64,000 bases of DNA from Misgurnus anguillicaudatus (lineage: Eukaryota; Chordata; Actinopteri; Cypriniformes; Cobitidae): NCBI RefSeq assembly GCF_027580225.2, contig NC_073356.2, positions 5,696,001-5,760,000 of the forward strand, written 5' to 3'. A model generated the notes under the pieces. That model was not told where the DNA came from and ran no database searches. It saw only the letters and a list, made by a program, of their open reading frames with translations. The translations under genes and the position numbers were made by a program. Below, piece after piece: positions 60,101 through 64,000 of this stretch; position 1 is the first letter of the stretch, and every line of letters begins with the position of its first letter.

Positions 60101-62581
60101 CAACTGTATAGTATTGTATACAAGTGTATATTGGTATCGCCCAGAAGTTGTCTGTTTAAATCGGTATCGGTCCCAAAAAATCCTATCGGTGCATCCCTAG
60201 TTTTAAGTTCTATGTCTTACTATTATGTCTTTACTGTATGCCTATAAGGACTTTGGTAGGTCTCAATCTTTTTTAAAGCGCTTAACAAATAAACTGAACT
60301 TGAACTTGAACTATAGATAAATTGCGATTAGTCGTAATGCATCCCTGGAGGAGCAACACAAATTTGTTGACAGCCTTCTTTGTTCATATTTACCTCATAT
60401 TTTAGATCAGGGCTGTACTTACATACTTAATCTTTTTCATTTATTACAAACACACACGTTACACTTGAAAAAAGGTTGGGTAGCAGACTATTAATTAACC
60501 ATTTGTAGACTTTTAATGGTAAAAAAGATTTTGGTTGTTCAAAGTTGTACCACTCGCTTACTGTTCATCTCTTTCTGATTGGTCGGGCAAATGATCTCAG
60601 TCATTGGAGGATGAGGATGGTGGCGGTAATGACAGTGACAGCTCAGTGGACTCTGGATCATCCTCCGGGCCTAATTTTAACTACATTTTGAACATGCCAC
60701 TGTGGTGTTTGACCAAGGAGAAGGTGGATGAGCTTCTCAGACAGAGAGACCTTAAGGTACATCAATATAGTTGTCACTTTTTGCGTTATTCACATTCATT
60801 TTCAATAAATATATAGTTATAGTCCAAGCCACTAAAGACGATTGACGATTACAGCAGGATACAGTATTAACTGTGAGTGTGTGCTTTTTAATGTGTCATA
60901 CAGAAAGGAGAATTGAATGAACTTCAGAGAAAGAATTCAGAGGATCTTTGGAGAGAAGATCTTGCCGTCTTCATAGAGGAGCTGGACGTGAGTTTCCTAA
61001 AAAACACGGAAGAGAGGGTTTTAAGATAATGACACATGTGAGAGATATCCATCTTTGTTTTTCAGCGTCTGGAGGAGCAGGAGAGGGAGAGCGCGAACTC
61101 TGGAAATGCTGTGAAGCTAGTGAAGGGGAAGGTGGGCAAACCCAAAGTAAAGAAAATGCATTTGGAGGAAACTCAACCCTCTCCGTACGGCCGCAGGATA
61201 GAGCCACAGGTCACACAGGCCATGAAAGCTGACGCTTCCAAGAAACTCACCAAGAAAAAGAAGGGGGTAAGTGTTAGTGTGTTTGTTTGTGGGTTTAACT
61301 TCATCCTTGTGTGAATTATTCGAGGACTTTTAGAGACGGTGAATGTAATGTCTTTATATCTGTTAATGTTTGTGTGTTTGTGTCAGGCTGAAGTGGATCC
61401 AGCTGTGAAGTTGGAGTTTGATGAGGACAGCGCGCTTGGCTCAAACGGAGGAACCACAGAAAATTCCCTAATTTCACCATCTGGCCTGCCCAACCCAGTA
61501 GCAAAACCCAAAGCCCCGCGTGTGAAGAGAGAGAACAAGGAACCTGGTAGGAACAGTCACATCAAAAACATCAGTTTACTGTGAAACTCTTTAGCATTAA
61601 CATTACATTATTATATATCACACAAATGTCAACCTGTCCGTGACAGAAGCCCCATTCGCACAGCGGGAACCTTTTCATAGTACTTATTTATGAAGCTACC
61701 CACTTTTTGGTGAACGATTTTAGTATCGGGACCGCATGTGTATGCAAACGTATGTTCACGGTCTAATGCACAGCTTTGCAAAGCATAGTTTATTTGACTT
61801 GTACGCGTACACAGATGCATGAGCATTGCGTCAAAATCAGAACAGACACTCATTCACATTTTACAAACAGCTGGTAAGTTTAGTCTTTATTTTGCATCAA
61901 TTTCTCCTCTTTCAGCTATAATCCAGTACTGTGTATATTGTCTTTCTGTCGTGACAACAGTGTGCAGGTAATTGTGTATTATAAAGATATTGGGGGCACA
62001 TTATTGTCTGTATGATTTCTGTTCAGCCCGTTCTTGGGTAACCGCTCAAGTACTCGTTCCTATAAATAAGTACTGGGATTAAGCAGTCCAAAAGCAGCTA
62101 TAGGTGTTCTGTTGGTCTTTTCAGGTGCTCCAAGACAAAGAAAGCCTGCTGGTGTTAAAGGTCCAGCTAAGAAAGTGAAAAAGAGGAACCCATGGTCAGA
62201 CGATAATGAAAGTGATGAAGAAAAATCTGACATTGAGCTGGATGTAAATGAACCTGTCATTCCCAGAGATACCACATCCAGGAGAGCATCAGGTGTGTGG
62301 GAGTTTATCTATAAATATGTCCTAAAAATTATGTAATCATGAAATATCCTGAAATCGTGTGTGTTGTGTTGAAATCTTTCAGCGGTGAAGGCCAAGTACA
62401 CATTTGACTTCTCTGAGGAGGAAGATGCAGATGATGATGAGGAACAAGAAAATGATGCTCCAAGCTCTCCGGTTCAATCATACAGACCAACTCCCACAGA
62501 GCAAAACAATAATGTTGATGAAGATGATGGTGATGATGATGATGATGATGATATATTCCCTCCAAAAACAACATTAACTCC
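30103..62581 (+). CDS. top2b: DNA topoisomerase II beta, exons 1-31 (3' end beyond window)
   Basis: Thirty-one exons with GT-AG introns join in frame into 1,438 complete codons. The enzyme passes one DNA duplex through a transient double-strand break in another, using ATP; it acts in the nucleus as a homodimer and serves transcription in post-mitotic cells. Visible in order: ATPase domain with the GGRNGYGAK Walker-like loop (180-188); Gln-Thr-Lys loop (396-398); TOPRIM with Glu481-Gly-Asp-Ser-Ala and Asp561/563/565 for metal; winged helix with nucleophile Tyr825 in Ser-Pro-Arg-Tyr-Ile-Phe-Thr; tower and coiled-coil gate; a Lys/Arg and Asp/Glu-rich C-terminal domain from about 1117. The start Gly-Leu-Thr-Trp-Val and the blocks Lys-Gly-Lys-Val-Gly-Lys-Pro and Pro-Ser-Pro-Tyr-Gly-Arg-Arg are those of TOP2B, not TOP2A. 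About 180 C-terminal residues are missing. Confidence 0.97.
30145..31459. other. top2b intron 1, no recognised feature
   Basis: 1.3 kb, AT-rich, with no transposon ends that I can see. It is one of the few repeat-poor introns here, and first introns often hold enhancers. Confidence 0.4.
31460..31654 (+). CDS. top2b: top2b exon 2
   Basis: Acceptor taacaacag, donor gtaag; 65 codons, phase 0. Variable Lys/Glu-rich N-terminal arm, then [11 protein letters not shown] and the start of the GHKL ATPase fold (Arg-Pro-Asp-Thr-Tyr-Ile-Gly-Ser). Confidence 0.96.
31880..31970 (+). CDS. top2b: top2b exon 3
   Basis: Acceptor gttcttcag, donor gtaag, ending phase 1. Residues 80-109, including [10 protein letters not shown] of the ATPase domain. 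Confidence 0.96.
32040..33118. mobile_element. Foldback MITE, CACGGA family, copy B (top2b intron 3)
   Basis: Left arm 32040-32213 (CACGAATTTC, GGTTACTCAACT, GCTTCGGTTTAGGG) and right arm 32796-33118 (CAGTTGAGTAACCAATACG, GTGAC, TTTTGTGAGA) pair. It is split by a hAT element at 32214-32787. Ends are approximate. Confidence 0.65.
32214..32787. mobile_element. hAT MITE (TAGGGATCGACCGATAT family) nested in copy B
   Basis: GTTAGATT at 32206-32213 and 32788-32795 is an exact 8-bp duplication. Ends TAGGGATCGACCGATAT and ATATCGGTCTATCACTA are inverted repeats. Same family as 57215-58430. No transposase ORF. Confidence 0.85.
33485..33548 (+). CDS. top2b: top2b exon 4
   Basis: Acceptor tttcaacag, donor gtgagt, ending phase 2. 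Encodes Val-Asn-Ala-Ala-Asp-Asn-Lys, whose Asn is the magnesium-binding residue of the GHKL N-box. Confidence 0.96.
34137..35926. mobile_element. hAT element (TAGGGGTGTGACGG ends), top2b intron 4
   Basis: AGTGTCGT at 34129-34136 and 35927-35934 is an exact 8-bp duplication. Ends TAGGGGTGTGACGG and CCGGCACAGCCCTA are inverted. The subterminal part repeats AACCGT/ACGGTT. A further TIR element lies inside at 34389-35088. No intact transposase. Confidence 0.88.
34389..35088. mobile_element. Innermost TIR element of intron 4
   Basis: GGGCCGGTTGCACCAG at the left pairs with CTGGTGCAACCCTACCC at the right. The interior is rich in AAGTTACAACGTA-like blocks. Non-coding; duplication unclear (CAGG occurs on both sides). 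Confidence 0.6.
36254..36399 (+). CDS. top2b: top2b exon 5
   Basis: Acceptor tttaaacag, donor gtatg, ending phase 1. Encodes [10 protein letters not shown] (GHKL G1 box) and the segment before the ATP loop. Confidence 0.96.
36779..37883. mobile_element. hAT element (TAGTGGTGGCACGG ends) nested in intron 5
   Basis: ATTACTAT at 36771-36778 and 37884-37891 is an exact 8-bp duplication. Ends TAGTGGTGGCACGGTTC and GAACCGTGCCACCCCTA. Subterminal GAACCG/CGGTTC repeats. 1,105 bp, no transposase. Confidence 0.9.
38276..38560 (-). pseudogene. hAT transposase N-terminal BED-finger fragment
   Basis: A 94-residue open frame with Ile-Ser-Val-His-Cys-Thr-Leu-Cys, then Thr-Ser-Asn-Leu-Ser-Lys-His-Leu, the CxxC...H layout of the BED zinc finger that binds DNA in hAT transposases. 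It sits in the right part of the element 36458-38748, pointing inward. The catalytic domain is gone. Confidence 0.65.
38771..39766. mobile_element. Foldback MITE, CACGGA family, copy C
   Basis: The left end AACCTGATCTCACGAATTTC and the right end TTTGTGAGATCATGTTGGTT pair, as do the inner arms (CCGTGGCATTCTCACGG, GGTTACTCAACCG, GCTTCGGTTTAGGG). It is split by the Harbinger-like element 39118-39595. Confidence 0.75.
39118..39595. mobile_element. Harbinger-like MITE nested in copy C
   Basis: TAA at 39115-39117 and 39596-39598. Ends AGGGCAATTTATAGTCGTGC and the complement of AGGGCTATTTATAGTCGTGC match for about 26 bp with one difference. 478 bp, non-coding. Confidence 0.75.
39914..41910. mobile_element. 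hAT element (TAGGGCTGCACGATTAATCG ends), top2b intron 5
   Basis: ATATATAT before and GTATATAT after form a 7/8 duplication. Ends TAGGGCTGCACGATT and GAATCGTGCAGCCCTA are inverted. Subterminal AATCGCGA/TCGCGATT repeats. It holds the element 40619-41224. No transposase ORF. Confidence 0.8.
40619..41224. mobile_element. Harbinger-like MITE nested in the 39914-41910 hAT
   Basis: TAA at 40616-40618 and 41225-41227. Ends GGGCGCACTCACATTATCC and the complement of GGGCGCACTCACACTATCC match 23/24. 606 bp, GC-rich relative to its host. Confidence 0.85.
42661..42758 (+). CDS. top2b: top2b exon 6
   Basis: Acceptor atacctccag, donor gtaca, ending phase 0. Completes the ATP lid motif Gly-Gly-Arg-Asn-Gly-Tyr-Gly-Ala-Lys. 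Confidence 0.97.
42844..43056 (+). CDS. top2b: top2b exon 7
   Basis: Acceptor tctcacag, donor gtaag, 71 codons, phase 0. End of the GHKL fold (Arg-Arg-Ala-Tyr-Asp, Gly-Val-Lys-Val). Confidence 0.97.
43168..43341 (+). CDS. top2b: top2b exon 8
   Basis: Acceptor cactgcag, donor gtttct, 58 codons, phase 0. Start of the transducer domain ([10 protein letters not shown]). Confidence 0.97.
43407..44093. mobile_element. CAGGGTTCCC element, copy 1 (top2b intron 8), 6-bp TSD
   Basis: TCCAGA at 43401-43406 and 44094-44099 is an exact 6-bp duplication. Ends CAGGGTTCCCAC and GTGGGAACCCTG are perfect inverted repeats, with CCTTGAAA/TTCAAGG subterminal motifs on both sides. Its middle (about 43668-43980) is a DIRS-terminal-like sequence (GTTACGTATGTAA, GTTCCCTGAGAAGGGAACGA). 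No ORF. Confidence 0.85.
44719..44943. mobile_element. 225-bp TIR MITE, top2b intron 8
   Basis: TAGACCATTTGCAAGGTGTA and its partner ending AAAATGGTCTA, followed inward by AACAACACTGG and CACTTCCTGTTTCAGTTT on both sides, give about 60 bp of paired ends. Non-coding. Confidence 0.7.
45604..45705 (+). CDS. top2b: top2b exon 9
   Basis: Acceptor gctatctcag, donor gtgagc, 34 codons, phase 0. Gly-Gly-Arg-His-Val-Asp-Tyr-Val and a basic Lys-Lys-Lys-Asn-Lys stretch. Confidence 0.97.
45890..46915. repeat. Intron 9 repeat block with a foldback core
   Basis: Direct repeats of about 45 bp (TTCAATGGCCCG(T)CGTCAATT at 45900 and TTCAATGGCCCGTTGTCAATT at 46881) bracket the block. Inside, 45987-46126 is a foldback: GGGATAATGTAGAGGCAGCC to AAATAAGCCCC pairs with GGGGCTTATTTC to CATTATCCC, with a loop of about 25 bp. 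No coding. Confidence 0.65.
47167..47304 (+). CDS. top2b: top2b exon 10
   Basis: Acceptor cattttcag, donor gtaagc, 46 codons, phase 0. Holds the Gln-Thr-Lys loop (396-398), which contacts ATP and couples the ATPase gate to the core. Confidence 0.97.
47453..47591 (+). CDS. top2b: top2b exon 11
   Basis: Acceptor attttacag, donor gtaagt, ending phase 1. Ends with Pro-Lys-Leu-Asp-Asp-Ala-Asn-Asp-Ala, the linker into TOPRIM. Confidence 0.97.
47779..47936 (+). CDS. top2b: top2b exon 12
   Basis: Acceptor gttatgtag, donor gtgag, ending phase 0. TOPRIM start: Leu-Thr-Glu-Gly-Asp-Ser-Ala (catalytic Glu481) and Pro-Leu-Arg-Gly-Lys. Confidence 0.97.
48281..48406 (+). CDS. top2b: top2b exon 13
   Basis: Acceptor gatcctag, donor gtacc, 42 codons, phase 0. 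Ends Met-Thr-Asp-Gln, giving the first Asp (561) of the metal site. Confidence 0.97.
48509..48619 (+). CDS. top2b: top2b exon 14
   Basis: Acceptor gtactcag, donor gtac, 37 codons. Begins Asp-Gln-Asp-Gly-Ser-His-Ile (metal Asp563 and Asp565). Confidence 0.97.
49056..49161 (+). CDS. top2b: top2b exon 15
   Basis: Acceptor ctttgcag, donor gtttgt, ending phase 1. Phe-Tyr-Ser-Ile-Pro-Glu-Phe and Lys-Tyr-Tyr-Lys-Gly of the TOPRIM end. Confidence 0.97.
49248..49357 (+). CDS. top2b: top2b exon 16
   Basis: Acceptor tatttaag (AAG, less usual), donor gttag, ending phase 0. [14 protein letters not shown]. Confidence 0.96.
49679..49771 (+). CDS. top2b: top2b exon 17
   Basis: Acceptor gtgctcag, donor gtacac, 31 codons. 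[10 protein letters not shown] and Arg-Arg-Gln-Arg-Arg. Confidence 0.97.
50032..50146 (+). CDS. top2b: top2b exon 18
   Basis: Acceptor tttcacag, donor gtgtgt, ending phase 1. Asn-Asp-Phe-Ile-Asn-Lys-Glu-Leu and Asp-Asn-Glu-Arg-Ser-Ile-Pro at the start of the winged-helix (DNA gate) region. Confidence 0.97.
50279..50382. mobile_element. 104-bp TIR MITE, top2b intron 18
   Basis: GGCTAATTCACACTCATCCG at the left and CGGATCAGTGTGAATTAGCC at the right pair with one difference over about 24 bp. Short and non-coding. Confidence 0.7.
50887..51008 (+). CDS. top2b: top2b exon 19
   Basis: Acceptor ttgtgcag, donor gtttgt, ending phase 0. Gly-Gln-Arg-Lys-Val and Gln-Leu-Ala-Gly-Ser-Val-Ala-Glu of the winged helix. 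Confidence 0.97.
51679..51827 (+). CDS. top2b: top2b exon 20 (catalytic tyrosine)
   Basis: Acceptor atctgcag, donor gtaag, ending phase 2. TAC 51808-51810 encodes Tyr825, the residue that attacks DNA and forms the 5'-phosphotyrosyl link, in the invariant Pro-Arg-Tyr-Ile-Phe-Thr. Confidence 0.97.
51952..52183 (+). CDS. top2b: top2b exon 21
   Basis: Acceptor cttctcttag, donor gtaaag, ending phase 0. [10 protein letters not shown] and Asn-Gly-Ala-Glu-Gly-Ile-Gly-Thr-Gly; the Ile in Ile-Pro-Ile is the DNA-intercalating residue of the family. Confidence 0.97.
52351..52485 (+). CDS. top2b: top2b exon 22
   Basis: Acceptor tttcctcag, donor gtaatc, 45 codons. Tower domain; ends Glu-Leu-Pro-Val-Arg-Thr-Trp-Thr-Gln. 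Confidence 0.97.
52583..52783 (+). CDS. top2b: top2b exon 23
   Basis: Acceptor ctctgtcag, donor gtatg, 67 codons. Ser-Asp-Tyr-Lys-Glu-Tyr-His-Thr-Asp and Leu-Thr-Cys-Asn-Ser-Met of the tower. Confidence 0.97.
53000..53195 (+). CDS. top2b: top2b exon 24
   Basis: Acceptor tgtctgcag, donor gtaag, ending phase 1. First half of the coiled-coil C-gate ([10 protein letters not shown]). Confidence 0.97.
54707..56858. mobile_element. CAGGGTTCCC-type element, copy 3, nested
   Basis: TTTACA at 54701-54706 and 56859-56864 is an exact 6-bp duplication. Ends CAGGGTTCCCGC and CAAGAACCCTG, with subterminal GTCTTAAAAAG repeats in place of the CCTTGAAA of copies 1 and 2. 2,152 bp, holding the MITE at 56077-56275. 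Confidence 0.8.
56077..56275 (+). mobile_element. MITE copy with GGGGTGGTTTCCCGG ends
   Basis: GGGGTGGTTTCCCGGGCAGG at the left and the complement of GTCTGGGAAACCTCCCC at the right are inverted. TAT flanks both sides. A relative lies at 9541-9772. Confidence 0.65.
57215..58430. mobile_element. hAT element (TAGAGATCGACCGATA ends)
   Basis: GTTACGTA at 57207-57214 and 58431-58438 is an exact 8-bp duplication, within the DIRS-like GTTACGTATGTAA motif. Ends TAGAGATCGACCGATA and ATCGGTCGATCTCTA. Longer relative of 32214-32787. Confidence 0.88.
58920..59011 (+). CDS. top2b: top2b exon 25
   Basis: Acceptor tttttacag, donor gtaatt, ending phase 0. [10 protein letters not shown] of the C-gate. It lies only 74 bp after the end of the 5.7-kb repeat nest and still splices in frame. 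Confidence 0.96.
59108..59374. mobile_element. AT-rich TIR MITE, top2b intron 25
   Basis: AAAGTTTGTGTTTACATCAT and CATATATGTGTGTGTGAACT at the left pair with the right end (AGTTCACACACATATATGAT, GTAAACAAAAACTTT) over about 45 bp. The AT-rich middle has TATATA and GCATGCATG runs. Confidence 0.75.
59480..60199. mobile_element. hAT MITE (TAGTGATTCACCGATG ends), top2b intron 25
   Basis: GTTTTAAG at 59472-59479 and 60200-60207 is an exact 8-bp duplication. Ends TAGTGATTCACCGATG and ATCGGTGCATCCCTA; subterminal ATCGGCC/GGCCGAT. A TTAA element is nested at 59586-59901. Confidence 0.9.
59586..59901. mobile_element. 316-bp TTAA element nested in the hAT MITE
   Basis: TTAA at 59582-59585 and 59902-59905. 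Ends AGCAACACTAAAGAGTTTTT and the complement are identical for at least 20 bp. Non-coding. Confidence 0.85.
60275..60315 (+). repeat. LINE 3' tail fragment
   Basis: AAAGCGCTTAACAAATAAAC followed by GAACTT units, the tail style of fish CR1/L2 LINEs. Only the tail remains. Confidence 0.45.
60601..60756 (+). CDS. top2b: top2b exon 26
   Basis: Acceptor atgatctcag, donor gtac, 52 codons. Starts the less conserved C-terminal part: acidic Ser/Asp run, then Asn-Phe-Asn-Tyr-Ile-Leu-Asn-Met and Leu-Thr-Lys-Glu-Lys-Val. Confidence 0.96.
60904..60987 (+). CDS. top2b: top2b exon 27
   Basis: Acceptor gtcatacag, donor gtgag, 28 codons. [14 protein letters not shown], end of the coiled-coil core. Confidence 0.96.
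61066..61266 (+). CDS. top2b: top2b exon 28
   Basis: Acceptor tttttcag, donor gtaagt, 67 codons. Carries the TOP2B-specific blocks Lys-Gly-Lys-Val-Gly-Lys-Pro and Pro-Ser-Pro-Tyr-Gly-Arg-Arg and ends in a Lys cluster. Confidence 0.96.
61387..61546 (+). CDS. top2b: top2b exon 29
   Basis: Acceptor tgtgtcag, donor gtagg, ending phase 1. Val-Lys-Leu-Glu-Phe-Asp-Glu (SUMO-consensus-like Val-Lys-Leu-Glu) and a basic Lys-Arg-Glu-Asn-Lys end. Confidence 0.95.
61547..62124. other. top2b intron 29 with a weak inverted pair
   Basis: AGTACTTATTTATGAAG near 61679 and CCTATAAATAAGTACT near 62059 are loosely complementary, suggesting an old TIR element. Nothing else is seen. Confidence 0.35.
62125..62292 (+). 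CDS. top2b: top2b exon 30
   Basis: Acceptor cttttcag, donor gtgtgt, phase 1 at both ends. [11 protein letters not shown], a nuclear-localisation-like basic run conserved in topoisomerase II, then an acidic Ser/Asp/Glu block. Confidence 0.96.
62383..62581 (+). CDS. top2b: top2b exon 31 (last in window)
   Basis: Acceptor atctttcag, donor gtatgt, ending phase 2. [10 protein letters not shown], then a seven-Asp run encoded by a GATGAT triplet repeat. The following exons are outside the window. Confidence 0.95.
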
Positions 62582-63080
62582 GTATGTGCATCTTTATTTG
62601 TTTTTTTGACGTATATATGCATATATCAAATATTTAAAGACTATTCCCCCATGATTTACTCAACATCAAGCCAACCGAGATATATATGCCCATCTTCTTT
62701 CAGATAAAAAACAAACAAAGTTATATTAAAAAAGTCCTTATGTCCACGTTTTATAACGGTGGTAAACAGAAACCAGGGAACAAGTTGACTATAAAGCCCA
62801 AAAAAGTGCATTCATCCTTCGTAGACGTAATCAACACGGCTACATAAACTATAATAACTAGCATCCAATACGCATTCACCAGAATGTAGCATAGTGTACA
62901 ATGCGGTAAGAGCAGACTCTCACAAGAACCATGCATTGTGAGTCGTTTGAGGTACAGATAGAGATAACTCAATATCCTCTTGTGTCATATCGAAATCCTG
63001 TTTTAACTTGTGACTTGCATTGTTTTGCTTTGTGCCCTTTGCGTTTGTCACTACACCACTACATCACTACACAGCGTACC
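62582..63080. other. top2b intron 31, first part
   Basis: No exon or clear terminal repeats seen. The composition looks like older interspersed repeat, with GTAGACGTAATCAACACGG near 62822. Confidence 0.35.
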
Positions 63081-63825
63081 TACACTGCAAAAATGACTTT
63101 CTTACTGAGTATTTTTGTCTTGTTTTTACTACAAATATCTAAAGATTCTTAAATCGGGATGCATTTTCTTGATAAGCAAAATTACCTAAGAAATAGGTGT
63201 CTAGTTTGTAGACACACACAAAAAAAAATCTAATTTAAGTGAATTTTTGCATGAAACAGATTAATAAATGTCACATTTAAGTGATTTTGTGCATAAAACA
63301 AGCAAAAAAATCTGCCAATGAGGTAAGCAAATTTGTTTTGAATTTTTCTTGAATTTAGTGTTTAAGAAAAATGTTCAAGATTTGATATTTTTGGTCTAAA
63401 AACTAGACTTATTTTCTTGGGTCATTTTGCTCATCAAGAAAAAGCATCTTAATTTAGGAATTTTTAGATATTTTTACAGAAAACAAGACTGTACACAGCA
63501 AAAATGACTTTCTTACTGGGTATTTTTTTCTTGTTTTTAGTACAAATATCTAAAGATTCTTAAATCAAGATGCATTTTCTTGATGAGCATAATTACCTAA
63601 GAAATAGGTGTCTAGTTTGTAGAGACAAAAAAATCAAATTTAAGTGAATTTATGCATAAAACAAGCAAAACCCCATTGAAAAATACTTAATTCACGAAAA
63701 ATGAAATACAAAATTACCTCGTTACCCTATTGGCAGATTTTTGGCTTGTTTTAAGCACAAATTCTAAAAACTTGACTTATTTTCTTAGGTAATTTTGCTC
63801 ATCAAGAAAATACATCTTGATTTAA
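63081..63825. repeat. Two direct copies of a 330-410 bp interspersed repeat
   Basis: 63087-63215 and 63496-63630 share GCAAAAATGACTTTCTTACT, ACAAATATCTAAAGATTCTT and ACCTAAGAAATAGGTGTCTA. Each copy ends with complements of its own start (AAGATTTGATATTTTTGG, CTTATTTTCTTGG), so each is also a foldback. Confidence 0.7.
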
Positions 63826-64000
63826 AGGGGCCATGGCATGAAAATTTGACTTTTTCCATGTTTGAGTGCTATGATTGGGTCCCCAGTGCTTCTATCAACC
63901 TAGAAAATGTAAAAAAAAGATCAACCCAGTAACTTAGTTTTGGTAAACCATTCTCTTCAAGCACATGAAAAAATAGGTAGTTGAAATTTGGCTCTTCTTA
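63826..64000. repeat. Start of another interspersed repeat, cut by the window edge
   Basis: AAAGGGGCCATGGCATGAAA opens a block resembling a repeat common in cyprinid introns. Only its first 175 bp are present. Confidence 0.4.

Noticed and set aside
30103..62581. top2a as the identity
   Set aside because: The N-terminal Leu-Thr-Trp-Val, the Lys-Gly-Lys-Val-Gly-Lys-Pro block and Pro-Ser-Pro-Tyr-Gly-Arg-Arg fit TOP2B; the TOP2A counterparts differ.
62329..62622. His-rich minus-strand ORF
   Set aside because: Antisense shadow of the GAT repeat in top2b exon 31.

Overview
The window is vertebrate nuclear DNA from a teleost, most likely a cypriniform fish. The evidence is spliced GT-AG genes with fish-like proteins, a low-GC background, and very dense cut-and-paste transposons (hAT, Harbinger-like, TTAA-type), DIRS and sushi-type Ty3/gypsy retroelements, and a 5S-rRNA-derived SINE. 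The order assignment is an inference from this repeat style; no search was run.

Layout. (1) 1-9200: the 3' end of a plus-strand gene. Four phase-1 exons (621-743, 919-993, 5930-6052, 8569-8693) encode an acidic, tyrosine-rich cytoplasmic tail that most resembles the tail of the lymphocyte SRCR receptor CD6. Its introns carry foldback repeats, a 36-bp minisatellite and nested DNA transposons. (2) 9200-29560: a gene-poor transposon graveyard. It holds a TA-flanked MITE, a 5S-derived SINE, a broken THAP/DDE transposase, a LINE endonuclease fragment, a Tc1/IS630-type transposase relic, a decayed DIRS element with a hAT MITE inside its recombinase, a perfect-TIR element with nine copies of one 11-13-mer, and an apparently intact, very young Ty3/gypsy chromovirus-type retrotransposon (22157-27213). 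(3) 29565-62581 and beyond: top2b, DNA topoisomerase II beta, plus strand. The promoter region has two inverted CCAAT boxes. Thirty-one coding exons give 1,438 complete codons in frame; the last part of the C-terminal domain lies past base 64000. (4) 62582-64000: an intron made of repeats.

The host genes are ordinary; the unusual content is in the repeats. Direct reading of target-site duplications (TSDs) allows many transposons to be bounded to the base and ordered in time. top2b introns 3, 4, 5, 24 and 25 hold elements nested two to four deep. The most interesting signals are: a family with CAGGGTTCCC termini and consistent 6-bp TSDs (three copies); two unrelated transposons that entered the same telomere-like motif in opposite arms of one foldback family; and the 1.76-kb element 20175-21932 with its repeated ACACCAGTGAC motif.
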